Origin: Ricinus communis
Lineage: Eukaryota > Streptophyta > Magnoliopsida > Malpighiales > Euphorbiaceae
DNA length: 64,000 nt
Reading direction: 5' to 3'
Assembly: GCF_019578655.1 (NCBI RefSeq)
Contig: NC_063261.1
Coordinates: forward strand, 744,001-808,000
Part shown: positions 9,734-20,675 of the stretch, piece by piece
Layout: every line of letters begins with the position of its first letter
Numbering within the stretch: position 1 is the stretch's first letter
Program-made: the position numbers and the translations under genes
Notes under the pieces: generated by a model
Seen by the model: only the letters and a program-made list of their open reading frames with translations
Told to the model about the DNA's origin: nothing
The model's database searches: none

Positions 9734-11404
9734 CATCATTATAACCTAATTCTAGCGTTATGATTATTATTAACTTTGAGCAAATACTAGTGGTTAGTAG
9801 AGAAAACACTAAAAGAACCTACATTCTCAAAGGCATGAGTATTTCTTGGTAACTTTAGTCATATGATACTAACAAAGAACTGAGATTAGGAAATACTTTC
9901 ATTGAACAAAAAAAGTTTTCTCCAAATCTTAGGCTATGCTGGATTCTCATCTGCCCTTCAGTCTAACCGCCTCATCATCTCTAGAGACTCACAGATTAGT
10001 AATCTACAGTGATAACCTGAGGGTTCCCCATATCTAGTATCATCAATCAATCTTTCCCCTATTGGTTTCTTTATGTTGATTAGGTTTATCTTTCAATAAT
10101 TAACATGATTATATTAGGGTTTCTCTTGATTTAACATGTTATTGATTTTATTGAGTTTTAAATATAATAATATGATCTACCTTGGGTCTTGAACTTGATA
10201 ATATGATTATGCTAGATTTTGAATTATGATTAGAAGGATTAGGGTTGTATGATTTATTTTTTTTATGAATAATTATATGATTATATGAAGGTTCTAGGGT
10301 TGTATGTTCAAATCTAGAATCTGTCATGCAATGTGTTTTGACCTTCTACCAGTTTCCTTTTTGTGTTTATATTATTTTCTTTGTGTTTTAGTTAATTTAA
10401 TTTGTCTTCCATGCTTTTATTTTGTTATTTTGTGTTTCTAATCGATTTTTGACTTTGTGCATGTAAATTTGGCCCTAATGCGTGAGAATTTCAAGAAAGT
10501 CAAAGAATCAGCTAAAAGAAAACCTCTAGAGTTGATCGACTCTCCATTGACTGATCATTTCTTCAACAATTTTATGCCCTAATTTGAGTTTCTATATATT
10601 TTAACCTGTATTGTATACCATAGCTTAGTTTTAGGTGTTTTTCTTTCAATTTCTAAGTTATAGGAGGGTTGTAATAGTTAGACGCACTTTATTTTTGTTC
10701 TTTGTTTGATGCATGCCAAATATTTGCAATATGATTGCGTAATTGAAACTGGAGAAATAGATTTCAAGTTAAAATTGGATCTTAACATGGAAAAGTATTC
10801 CATTAGGTTAAAGGATGGTAAATGGGCTTAAATTTCAAATATATACAGACTTAGTGAGTTTTGTCATGCTTTGATTAAATCAATTGGGCCATATTGGATT
10901 TAAGATTACCCAACTGGGCCTCGATATAAAAGGTAGTCCATTTAGGCTTAAAGGCTCAAATTAAATGCATAATTTATAATTGGGTTAGGTTAAGTAAACC
11001 TTGCATATAATTAATTAGTTAAAAATTTGCTAACAAATTAAACATGAGCTGGACTTATTAAAAATGGGCTAGACTTAAGAGGACCTCACATACTGTAATG
11101 GATGGTTATAAAATATAAATAGTTGCATTTATAGGGAATAGCTTGTTAAACAATAAAAGTAAAGACTAAGATATATAAATAAGAAAGTTGGCTTCTAAAT
11201 CCATCCTTGGATGTGGCAAAGCTTCCTTATAGAATCTAGTACGCCATTCAATTAGTAACAGTATCCCGAAGAATTATCCGGGTGGCGACTCCATCTCCGC
11301 ACTAGTCTCTATGATTAGTTAGCGTGTTCTTATTAGGTTGAAAATCCTTACAGTGCCATAGTTGCTAGAGACACTTGGGTACACGCCCAAAACCACTACC
11401 TACA

Positions 11405-12433
11405 ATAACCCGGTTTAAATCCCTCAATGGAGCCAAGAAGTGGAGGTTTAGCGAATTCCCTAAATCATTAAACAGAGTAGTCTTGTAAAGGTAGACCAAG
11501 AAGGCTCGGGTTATCTGATCCACCTCTTGAGTGGTCTAAGGCGTGAATCCCGTATAGTGAAGGGGAATACTCTAGTAGGCCAGGCATCGCGTGTTCTTAT
11601 GTGTCGGCAAGAACCCTAGCAGATTGACAATGTACTGGTCCTGGACATTGGACCACTGGTCATGGATGGCATAATCAAAGGGTACAGGAGTACCCGTGAA
11701 GTCGATATCGGTGATGGCAATGAAGGATAGTAGAGACAATGTTAACTCTCTGACTAGTGTGTGGAAGCTATGGGTGGCGTCCATCCATCTCTCTATCAAT
11801 GCATAGACCAAAGCTATGGTCGGTCCTCCCAATAACGGATGATAGTGTAGCAATAAACTGGTGAAACCCAGCATCGCCAATTTGAGCCTGCATAGAGATT
11901 GATAGCTCGTCGAACCACTCAAAGGCACCGTAAAAGTTTTTTGCAACCCGAATTGACATAACATCACTCTAAGAAGCACAAAAATAAGTATAAAACACAA
12001 TACACATGAATCGAGGCATAAAATAAGTAAGTATACTATATATTTTCAACTATTTTCCTAAAAAACACATTAAAGATCAATTTTTGGCCTCTGTAGTCGA
12101 ATCAGCTCAGTATAAAGCTGAATTGGCACTGCACAACCGATTGTCTCTGTGGGTTAGGGCACACATAATTTCTTGAATTTCTCATAATCTTTTTGCACTT
12201 TTTCAGCAAATAACGCATGTATTTAGTGGTTAAATAATAGGAAATAGTGTTTAGTTCAAGAAAAGTACCTTACCGATGGCCGAAAATGCTTGATGCGTGT
12301 TCCATTAGGCCAAAATGAGGATTTCTTCCCCTTTGACAATCCTAAGATTGTTTTGGTGTGAAATAGGCGATGAAAACTCCTAAACCAGTGGGACTAAGGT
12401 ACGTCCAATGAATCTCGAAGAAGAGCCTGCCAT
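11405..12433 (-). pseudogene. Plant mobile domain gene of a Tat-type retroelement, copy B (truncated)
   Basis: Homologous to 6090-7166. Exon 1 starts at ATG 12433 and runs to about 12274, where a perfect GTAAGG donor is kept. Intron 1 ends at TTCTTAG, and exon 2 begins near 11968. Exon 2 encodes FYGAFEWFDELSISMQAQIG, then ALIERWMDATHSFHTLVREL, FTGTPVPFDYAIHDQ and LLGFLPTHKNTR, a clear PMD N-terminal half. Exon 1 has in-frame stops, and exon 2 needs a frame change near 11900. The gene is cut at 11404 by the end of LTR A, so the C-terminal half and exon 3 are missing. Like copy A it lies antisense, directly before a Tat LTR, with the TATA box at 12554-12569. Confidence 0.75.
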
Positions 12434-12553
12434 TCTAAAACTAATTTTATAAAATTTGGCCGAGAAACAAGAAAGTAATCAAAGAAAGAGTAAAAAAAGG
12501 TCTTGAGAGAAAATCAAAAAGAATGGATAGAAGTGGATAGGAAATAGATATAA

Positions 12554-12569
12554 GGATATATACATGTCC
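12554..12569 (-). promoter_or_regulatory. TATA box of antisense PMD gene B
   Basis: GGACATGTATATATCC on the minus strand, about 125 bp upstream of the exon 1 ATG, in register with the other two copies. Confidence 0.5.
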
Positions 12570-12584
12570 TAAAGAAGGCAAGAG

Positions 12585-12748
12585 TGCCATTTTGGTTTAT
12601 GATCTCTCAAAGTTACATTCTAGTCCATGGATGGGCCAATTACCAGTACTGTCCCTAAAAGACATTCATCAAATCCATTACACCTCGAAGTGGGAATTTT
12701 TCAACTTAAAGTCAATTCAGCACCCGGAAGTGGGAAATTCTTGTCCCT
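12585..12748 (+). repeat. Tat-type LTR B, first segment
   Basis: Starts TGCCATTTTGG after the purine tract AAAGAAGGCAAGAG and follows LTR A for 164 bp. It is then interrupted by the SIRE-type element at 12749 and continues at 23481. Confidence 0.7.
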
Positions 12749-13881
12749 TGGTGACCTCAAATTGCGAAAGTTGATAGATTTAAATAATAACCCAAAAGAT
12801 TAAGAAGGATTAAGGATAATTTAAAGAGAGTAAGGATTAGAGAAGATGGCACAAGGGTTTATAGTGGTTCTAGAATAATTCTCCCTACATCCAGTCATCA
12901 AGATCACACTTGAGTATTCTACTATAATCACTAAGATTGTAACCTTTGGGTTTTATAAGTTCACCCAACAACTTGGTATTTTCAAGACTCATATTAAACC
13001 TCTTCCCTTAGTGAACCAATCTCTTATTAAGTCCCTTAATCCTTGATTATTAATGATTACTCAACAACCAATTCCTTATGTTTTGAATATCTAGGCTCAC
13101 ACAATAATCCTTTAGAGTTTTAGTTGAACAAAGAGTTTCAATTTAATACACTTTAAAAAGAAAGAAATTGAGTGTAGAAAGTTTATAAATAAATTTGCAA
13201 GTGTCTTGGTTACCTAAATCACACACTTACTTGTAGAGTTTTTAAGAGGGGTATTTATATACATACCAACCCCTCAGAGATGTTACAATGGGTCCAGAAC
13301 ACATTAATTGCAAGATTGATAACTTAGCAAAAATTACCTAAAGTCCTAAAAAATGCTCCCGCGCTTTCTGTAAAGAGACGTTAGGGCTCCAATGGCTCCA
13401 AACACGTGGGACTAATGGGATGGCTAATATCTCAACAATTACTAACATCACATTAATTGCAAAAATTACCCCTGCGCCATAATAGCCCCCTTTTGCCTGC
13501 CTTGTCTGCGCCTAGAAGAGCCCTCGCGCTTCTCATCACGTTATCATCTGCCATTTCAGTCTCAAAGCTCAAATATAAAGCGCCCCCTGCGCATCTTGAA
13601 GCTTTGACACTTTGACTGCCAGGTGTCATGTTGTGATGGCAAGATGTTAGGTGGAATTTTCAATATCTTATAAAATTTTGATTATATGAAAAGCGTTGCT
13701 ATGCTTTAGAAGCGCCCTCGCACTTTTTGGGCCTTTTTACAAGACTTCCTTTAAAGCTTAAGGATGCTTAATCTTTGCTTGGTTCCTTTGGTGGTCTATC
13801 TTATAGACACTAAGATATGAGGTTAGCAATATTCAATTTGGGTGTTAAGATTAAAATAGAGATGAATTGCACCTGAAATCA
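12749..13881 (-). repeat. SIRE-type 3' LTR
   Basis: 1133 bp, from TGGTGACCTCAAATTGC to CCTGAAATCA. It aligns along its length with 22368-23480. It contains GC-rich runs such as AGAAGAGCCCTCGCGCTTCT in an AT-rich background. Confidence 0.85.
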
Positions 13882-13900
13882 ACAATCTCCTTCTTTTGAT
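13882..13900 (-). other. SIRE-type polypurine tract
   Basis: On the minus strand AAAAGAAGGAGATTGT directly precedes the LTR start TGATTTCAGG, the standard copia arrangement. The 500 bp between here and 14403 is AT-rich and holds no ORF that I can support. Confidence 0.75.
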
Positions 13901-14403
13901 TTTGACAACCAAATTGATTTGAAATTCAAAATTGATTAAGTATAAGTGCAATTGAATAGTTAATGACTAACATTCAAGAGTCAAAGGAACAATTCACATA
14001 GTAGATTTAATAATTTACTACTCCCCCTCAATATTTGCATTTCCTCCTCCTTAGTTTTTGTAACTTAGTCATATTTTTATTTTTAGTGAACACTTTAAGC
14101 ATACTTCTTCCCATAAGCATTAGGGATCATTTTACTTCTTCTTCAAATATCTAATAGTCAAATTAAGCACTTCTCCTCTTTTCTTTGCCTTTTTAATCAA
14201 TTAAGCATACTTAATAATTTTGGCAATCAATTTAAGCACTTTTCCCTCTTTGTTAAAATTAAAAAATAAGATAAGAAATGTAGATTGCAAAGAGATAGAA
14301 CATAAAAGAAATAAAATAGGATTTCATTTATGGAAATGATTTACAAGTGTGATAAATAGGGATGTATGCATGCATGAGAAAATAGAAACAGAAAAATAAA
14401 AAG

Positions 14404-15579
14404 AAATTAAAGAAAATAAGAGATCAATTCTTCTTCTTCATCCTCTTCTTCTTCTTCTTCTTCTTGTAGAAGCATAAGCTCCATGCCTTTTCCACTAGTA
14501 CTAGCTTGAGGAGGTGGGATTAGAGCCTCTTTTTCTTCTTCTTCCTCCCAATCCTTCGCATGAAAATGAGGAATTTTATAGGCTTTTTGAATTTTCATTA
14601 AATCAGCATGCAAGTGGTGGAGGTAATTTTAAGTTCTCTCCCTTTGCTTTAGCACTTTGTCCTTAAAAGAAAGAGAAGGTTGGCCTTACAATGAGGAAGG
14701 AGTCGGCTCACTTGGCATCCTATGGTCTTTCTTCCTCTTCTTTCTATCATCCACATACTCCCCTATAAGAAGGAAAAATTCCCCATCAACCTCCCACTTA
14801 GGCCTAAGTCTTATGACTTTGACATGCTCAAGAAATGCTAAACCTAACAAGAGAGGAGAAATAGGAGGGTTAAGAGTTAGAGGAGTTAGGACTTGAATGT
14901 GTTTGACAATTTTAGTGATATGTGAGGAGATAAGAATGACATCTTTTTGTGTATTGCCAAGATAAAGAAGATGGTCAAGAAATAATTTAGAAGTAAGGAT
15001 TCGCTTACCATGGATCATAGCATAGAGGAAAAAAAGATCCTTTTGTGGCACTTTTTCAACCCCATTATCCCTTGTATGGATGTTAGTGGTAATCATCCTA
15101 CGCACTATCCCATATTTTAAGAGTTTGAGGTCTTTGAAGAGTGAGTCTTTAGAATGGGTTTCTTTTGGTGGAGATTAGCCTCCAAAATTGGCAAAAAGAA
15201 AAATACATTTCGACTAGATTTTCAATAATAGATAGGTGGCTTCTTTCTTGAAAACCAAAAATAGAAGAGAATTGGGTTTTAGAAAGGGTTCTCTTCTCCC
15301 CAAAGAGTTTGAACTCTATCCTATAATAGTCATCCTATTTCATTTTTTATTAATCACTAAGGTAGAAAGAAGTTTTTTAGTGAGGTTCTCAAATCCTAAT
15401 TCTAAGGTTTCATATACGAAGAAGTCTCAAAACATTTTCGAGAAATGTGTTTACCTCTTGAGATAGCCAAGCTTGATGAGGACTTCTTCATCAAAGAACC
15501 TACTTGGTTGAGTTTCTTTGCTTTCTATAATGGATTCTAAGGAAGAAGAGTCTCTCCTAATGGTCTTTCTTGAACCCAT
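14404..15579 (-). pseudogene. 3' ORF in the env-like position of the SIRE-type element (broken)
   Basis: Starting at ATG 15579 (MGSRKTIRRDSSSLESIIES), the frame stays recognisable to about 14404 with a handful of stops. Open pieces are 15105-14686 (RMITTNIHTRDNGVEKVPQK ... DLFFLYAMIHG) and 14613-14407. The tail ends in an acidic run of about 15 Glu/Asp. SIRE/Maximus elements carry an extra ORF after pol, often called env-like. No clear signal peptide or membrane segment is visible here, so the env label rests on position only. Function unknown. Confidence 0.6.
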
Positions 15580-16257
15580 ACTAGTTTAGAAGAAGATGAA
15601 GAGAGATTTTGGAATTTTTAAAGAAGAGAAGAAGGATTTTTTAAATGCTTGAATATGAATATGTGCAAAACTGATGCAATTCTATGAAATGCAGCTTTAT
15701 GGCCTTAAGGGGGTTAAAATAGGTAAAAGCAGGCTAGTTTGACATTAAAATACATTCTCAAAATTACTATAAGGGCTAGTTTTTTTTTGCTAAAATCGAG
15801 GAGAAGCGCGGTCGCGCTTTTAAAAAAAAGTCACAACGGCTATAATTTTAGGAAATCGTGGTCACGCTGAAAAATTACGAGCACACTTTTAAGATCTTTT
15901 CTAAGTTTTCATATAGACTTATAAAGCGTGAGCACACTTTTTGCAATTTCGAGCAAAAAAAAAAAGAAAAAGAAGCGTTGATGAGCATGCATCATTCAAA
16001 TTGGTCACATAATTTAATATATGAGTATTGAGATACACAAAAATTTAAGGTGATCTAGTGCTAAGATAATTTCAAAACTCAAATTTGCATTACAATAGAA
16101 ATGCACAAGTACAAGTATCACAAATAAAAAAACATACACAATTAGTACAAGATTGAAATTGTGTTTATGCTAAAGTACTTCCATCTATCATTCCTAGTTC
16201 TTTTCTTGTGAAACTCAATCTTTCTTCATTTAGGGACTTGGTGAAAATATCGGCTAA
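15580..16257. other. SIRE-type spacer between pol and the 3' ORF
   Basis: Non-coding. It contains a short perfect hairpin AAGCGCG-GT-CGCGCTT at 15804-15819 and related AGCGTG/CACGCT pieces to about 15935. AT-rich otherwise. Confidence 0.5.
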
Positions 16258-17763
16258 TTACTTTTTTGTGCCAATATACTCTAGCACTATACTACCATTT
16301 TGAACACGATCTCTCAAAAAATGGTGTCTAATATCTATGTGTTTACTCCTAGAGTGTTGAATAGGATTCTTAGAAAGGTTTATAGCACTAGTATTGTCAT
16401 ACTTAATAGGAATGTGATCAACCTCTCTCCTATAATCTCTTAATTGTTGCCTCATCCATAGGATTTGAGCACAACAACATCTTGCCACCATATATTCGGC
16501 TTCCGCGGTGGAGAGAGTAACCGAGATTTGTTTCTTACTAAACCAAGACACTAAGCATTCACCTAGAAGATGACAAGTTTCAGAGGTGCTCTTTCTATCT
16601 AATAAAGTATTGGCATAATCGGCATCTGAATAACCTATTATATCAAAGGATGTTTCCCTAGGATACCAAAGTCCTAAGTTTAAAGTCCTACATAAGTATT
16701 TCAAAATCCTTTTTACGACATTCAAATGAGACTCTTTAGGACAAGATTGAAATCTAGCACAAAGGCAAACATTATACATAATATCGAGTCTAGAGGTGGT
16801 TAGATATAAAAGTGAGCAAATCATCCCTCTATAGAGCTTTTCATTCACACTGTTACCCTTCTCATCCTTGTCTAATTTTATTGTGATACTCATTGGAGTC
16901 TTGGCTACTTTGCAACCATCCATTTCAAATTTCTTTAGGAGTTCTCTTGTGTACTTGGATTAGTTGATGATTATCCCATCCTTACTTTGCTGATTTGAAG
17001 AATAAAGAAGAATGTGAGACTCCCATCATGCTCATTTCAAATTTCCTAGTCATATACATAGCAAAATTCTTATAAAGCAACTCATTAGTAGCTCCAAATA
17101 CAATGTCATCAATATAAATTTGAACAACTGGAATATCATGTTTATGTTTCTTTACAAAAAGCGTAGTATCAACCTTGCCCTTTTGAAATACATTTTCAAT
17201 TAAAAAGAACTAAGCCTTTCATACCAAGCTCTAGAAGCTTGTTTCAAGCCATACAAGGCTTTAGAAAGTTTGAAGACATGATTGGAAAATTTATGATTTT
17301 CGAAAAACTGGGAGGTTTCTCAACATAGGCTTCTTCCTCAATAAAACTATTTAAAAAGGCACTTCTCATATCTATTTGAAATAATTGAAAATTCAAGTGA
17401 CATGCATTAACCTTTTGCAACCAATCTAGCTTTGTTCCTAGTGATAGAGCCTTGCTCATCTAACTTGTTTCTAAATACCCATTTACATCCTATTCTTTGG
17501 TTATCTTTTGGTCTAGGAACAAGTTCCCACACTTTATTTCTCTCAAATTGGTTAAGTTCATCTTGCATAGCAATCACCCAACACTCATCATTTAGAGCCT
17601 CATCCATTGCCATTGGCTCAATTTGAGAAACAAAGGCTAGATTATTTAAAGCTACTAGTTTAGAACAGGTAATTACACCTTTTGATAAGTCTCCAATGAC
17701 TTGAGTAGGAGGATGATCCTTTTTGAAATCCCATATCTTGGGAAGATTTTGGAAGGTCTCCAT
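16258..17763 (-). pseudogene. SIRE-type reverse transcriptase and RNase H (broken)
   Basis: The minus strand reads a copia-type reverse transcriptase. Near 17763-17407: EPMAMDEALNDECWVIAMQD, ELNQFERNKVWELVPRP and WVFRNKLDEQG. The catalytic box QIYIDDIVFGATNE is at about 17105-17116, and RNase H is at 16923-16258 with GYSDADYANTLLDRKSTS, TLSTAEAEYM and KHIDIRHHFLRD. The Asp-Asp of the catalytic box and the RNase H Asp and Glu are present. Stops and frameshifts at about 16925-17240 and 17407-17460 break the frame. The 221-codon RNase H piece is open. Confidence 0.85.
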
Positions 17764-18978
17764 CTCTTGGGGATCTTGAATTGCACCTTGATTTTATTGG
17801 TCTTTTTGAATTTCCTTTATAGATTCATTCACTCCTTTTGAGGGATCATCAACATTCACTTTGAGTTCCTCAAGTGCACTTATAAGATCATTCAAACAAA
17901 CACCTTTCCCAAGATCAAGCTTGTTTGACTCATCAAAAACTACATACCATAGACTCTTCAACTACTAAAGTAAATTTGTTAAAGACTCTATAAGCTTAGC
18001 TTGAAGTGGAATAGCCTAGGAAGATTCTTATATCGATTTTGGTATCAAATTGTCCAAGGTTATCCTTGGTATTTAAAATATAGCATTTGCATCCAAAAAC
18101 TCTAAAATATGAGAGCTTAGATTTTCTTCCTTTCCAAAGCTCATAAGAAGTTTTATTTAGTAAAGGTCTTTTGAAAACTCTATTTGCATCATAACAACTA
18201 GTGTTAACGGCTTCGACCCAAAAATAAGAAGGAAGTAAAACTTATTGAGCAATGTTCTAGCCATTTCCACTAGTGTTCTATTTTTTCTTTCAACAACTCC
18301 AATTGTTATGGTTTCTTAGGAGATAAAAAATTGTGAGAAAGTCCAAATTCTTCACAAAGGTTTTCAAAAAGATCATTTTCAAATTATTTTTCATGATCAC
18401 TCCTTATAAAGGAAATGAAATACCCTTTTTCATTTTGAACATGTTTTGCAAATGATTTGAAAACATTGAGTGCTTTATTCTTATGAGCAAGGAAATTAAT
18501 CCAAGTAAATCTAGAATAATCATCAATATTCACAAATGCATATGAATTTCCATCCAAACTAGCTACTCTAGTAGGTCCAAAAAAATCCATATGTAATAGT
18601 TAGTCTAGAAGTACTTATAATAGTTTTGGATTCAAAAGGTGATAGATGTTATTTTCCCATTTGACATGGTTCACAAGTCTTATTTTTGATGAAATTTACT
18701 TTTGGAAGTCCATTTACTAGCTTATCTTTGGCTAACTTGTGTAGAAGCTCCATGCTTGCATGCCCAAGTCTTCTATACCATAGCCAAGAATCATTACTAA
18801 TAAACACAAGACACTTGAAAGATTGATTAGCAACTTTGTGTAGGTCAATTGTGTAGCTGTTGCCACTTCTTTCTCCTTTAAATATCACCTTGTCATCCAC
18901 TAGGGTGTTGACAAGACATCCATTGGAATCAAAAGTAACTTTGTTCGCTTTGTCACACAATTGACTTACACTCAACAA
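17764..18978 (-). pseudogene. SIRE-type integrase (broken)
   Basis: Minus strand. The zinc-binding and pre-integrase part is at 18978-18649 (MLSVSQLCDKANKVTFDSNG, GHASMELLHKLAKDKLVNG, CEPCQMGK). The catalytic core starts at 18590 (MDFFGPTRVASLDGNSYAFV, VNIDDYSRFTW). The catalytic-glutamate region GVVERKNRTLVEMARTLL lies near 18290-18240, and the C-terminal KLDLGKG-type linker near 17920. Stops separate the pieces, including one between the zinc part and the core at about 18600. The protein would insert element cDNA into chromosomes. Confidence 0.8.
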
Positions 18979-19172
18979 GTTATTTTTAAACCATCAACTA
19001 GGAAAATATCATCAAAGAATAGTTTACCATCCTTACCTATGGAGTCGATGCCAATTACCTTATCTTTGGCATTATTTCCAAAAGTTACTTTGCCTCCATC
19101 ATAGTTCTTGACATTCACAAAGAGGCTCTTGTCACCCGTCATGTGCCTTGAACATCCATTATTAACATGCAA
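18972..19172 (-). pseudogene. SIRE-type aspartic protease (catalytic residue lost)
   Basis: Short open segment reading HVNNGCSRHMTGDKSLFVNV, followed by a GKVTFGNN block and GIDSIGKDGKLFFDDIFLVD. Copia proteases normally begin D-S-G-C-S-R-H-M-T-G-D; here the catalytic Asp is replaced (NNG), so this copy could not be active. It overlaps the start of the integrase segment by a few codons, as part of one polyprotein. Confidence 0.8.
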
Positions 19173-19349
19173 AGATTTATGCTTATGGATCTAAGACACA
19201 CCTATAAAAAGAAGTTCATTCACTTAAATTTAGGTATCCAAACAAGTTAATTCCTTTGGGTTTAGCATTGAAAAATCCATTCATGAAAAGGTGCATTTCC
19301 CTTATCTTGCATTTCACATTGATATGTTTGATTCTCATAGTGGCAAGTG

Positions 19350-20640
19350 ACCTTAGAATTTGAATAGGTCTTCTTAGCCACTTTTGCTTGAGATTTGGAC
19401 TTCATATATTATCTTTACACATGTATGAATAAGATTTATTAATATTTGTGTTCCTATACATGAATGCACGCTTTAATCCTCTTAGCTTAGCCTTTGGAAC
19501 ATGTGTACCTTTCTCTTTCTTTTGAATGGGAGGTCTAGAGTGTGTATTGCTCTTTGAAACTTTATTTGAGTTTCTCTCAAATGTTTGTAGTTGAGTGGCT
19601 TTGACAAAGATTGTGTTGCGAGATGAGGATGATAAAGCTCCATTAAGCCCAAGTTCATGTCTCATAAAAGGAGGTCTTTGAGACACAACTAGTGTGTCAA
19701 AAGACTCTTTCCCTTTATGAAATTTTGAAATTGAGTTCCTATGCTCTTCAACTTTTCAAGGAGTTGTTCTCTTTAAAAAGTTTTTCTTTTGAAACATCAT
19801 CCAATGATTTCCTAAGTCATTATTGAAAGTTTTTAAAGAGGCAATTTCCTTCTTTGAAATCTTAAGGTTTTCCTCCAAACTAGAGCATTTGTTTTTGTAA
19901 GAATTTAATTTTGAAAGCATGTTTTGTAAGAGCTCATCCTCATCATTCAATAAGTCATCACCAAAAGAATGTGAAGATGAACAAGAAGAAGAAGAATTGC
20001 ATAAATGAGAAGTGGAACATACCTCATGGGAGTCTTCCATGTTTGCCATGATGCAAACATTAGCCTCCTCTTCTCTTTCACTTTCATTGTTGGAGGATGA
20101 AGATGCATCACTCTATGTAGCTTCCAAGCTCTTTTTTTTTGTCTTCCTTCTTCCTCTTCAAGTATTTAGGACAATCTAGTTTAATATGAACTTGCTTTCC
20201 ACATTTGTAGCAAGTGACTTCCTCCTTCTTGTCCTTACTTGTTCTTGATTTAGATAAAGGTTTCTTGCTTGCAAAAGCCTTGTTGCCTCTTCTCCTTTTG
20301 GCTTCAAGTATTCTCTTTACGTGCTTGGTAATGAGAGCCACATCATCACTCTCACTTAGAGCTTCCCCTTGATCTTCCTCATCACTTGGGATATCAATTG
20401 CATCTTGAGCTCTTGTGCTAGCCTTAAGTGCTAGGACTTTCTTCTTCCCACTATCTCTATCAACTTCATCCCTTATAAGAGAAATCTCATAGGTTAGAAG
20501 TTTTTACTTGTGAGAACATTTGTAGGAATCTTCCCTAGGTCTTCATCTCCATATTTATCCAAAGGAAGGCTCCCAAGGATTTTGTTGTTAATGATAGTGA
20601 GAAGTCTATTTATCATATCAGTGACGGACGCATTATGCTA
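19350..20640 (-). pseudogene. SIRE-type gag (N-terminus deleted)
   Basis: On the minus strand, from 20640: a short capsid remnant ILGSLPLDKYGDEDLGKI, the segment DEEDQGEALSESDDVALITKH, then a basic region and a zinc knuckle CYKCGKQVHIKLDC (CX2CX4HX4C) near 20200. This is followed by a Ser-rich, Leu-heptad stretch (20049-19756: LNDEDELLQNMLSKLNSYKN), which is a likely coiled coil. Several stops occur. The capsid N-terminus, leader and primer site are missing: only about 45 bp, excluding the nested solo LTR, separate this gag from the 5' LTR. Confidence 0.75.
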
Positions 20641-20675
20641 GCCATTTGTTATCCTTTGGAACCAAAAAAGGGGGT

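Larger units (their letters stand above)
7312..11404 (+). repeat. Tat/Ogre-type LTR A (with a nested solo LTR)
   Basis: Begins TGTCATTTTGG and ends CCACTACCTACA. Excluding the nested solo LTR at 8380-9702 and its target duplication, it is about 2.75 kb, matching LTR B (about 2.8 kb once nested elements are removed) and LTR C (2695 bp). It contains an array of CTCAA-rich repeats (7465-7690), the AGAGCCAATTGGCTCT palindrome (8075-8090), a TATA box near 9725 and the conserved terminal block GTGGCGACTCC...AACTTGGGTGCGCGCCC-like near 11290-11400. The polarity is fixed by the tRNA primer site that follows LTR B. Confidence 0.75.

Noticed and set aside
14404..15579. A true envelope glycoprotein gene
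   Set aside because: No signal peptide, transmembrane segment or cleavage motif is visible; only the position in a SIRE-type element supports the name.
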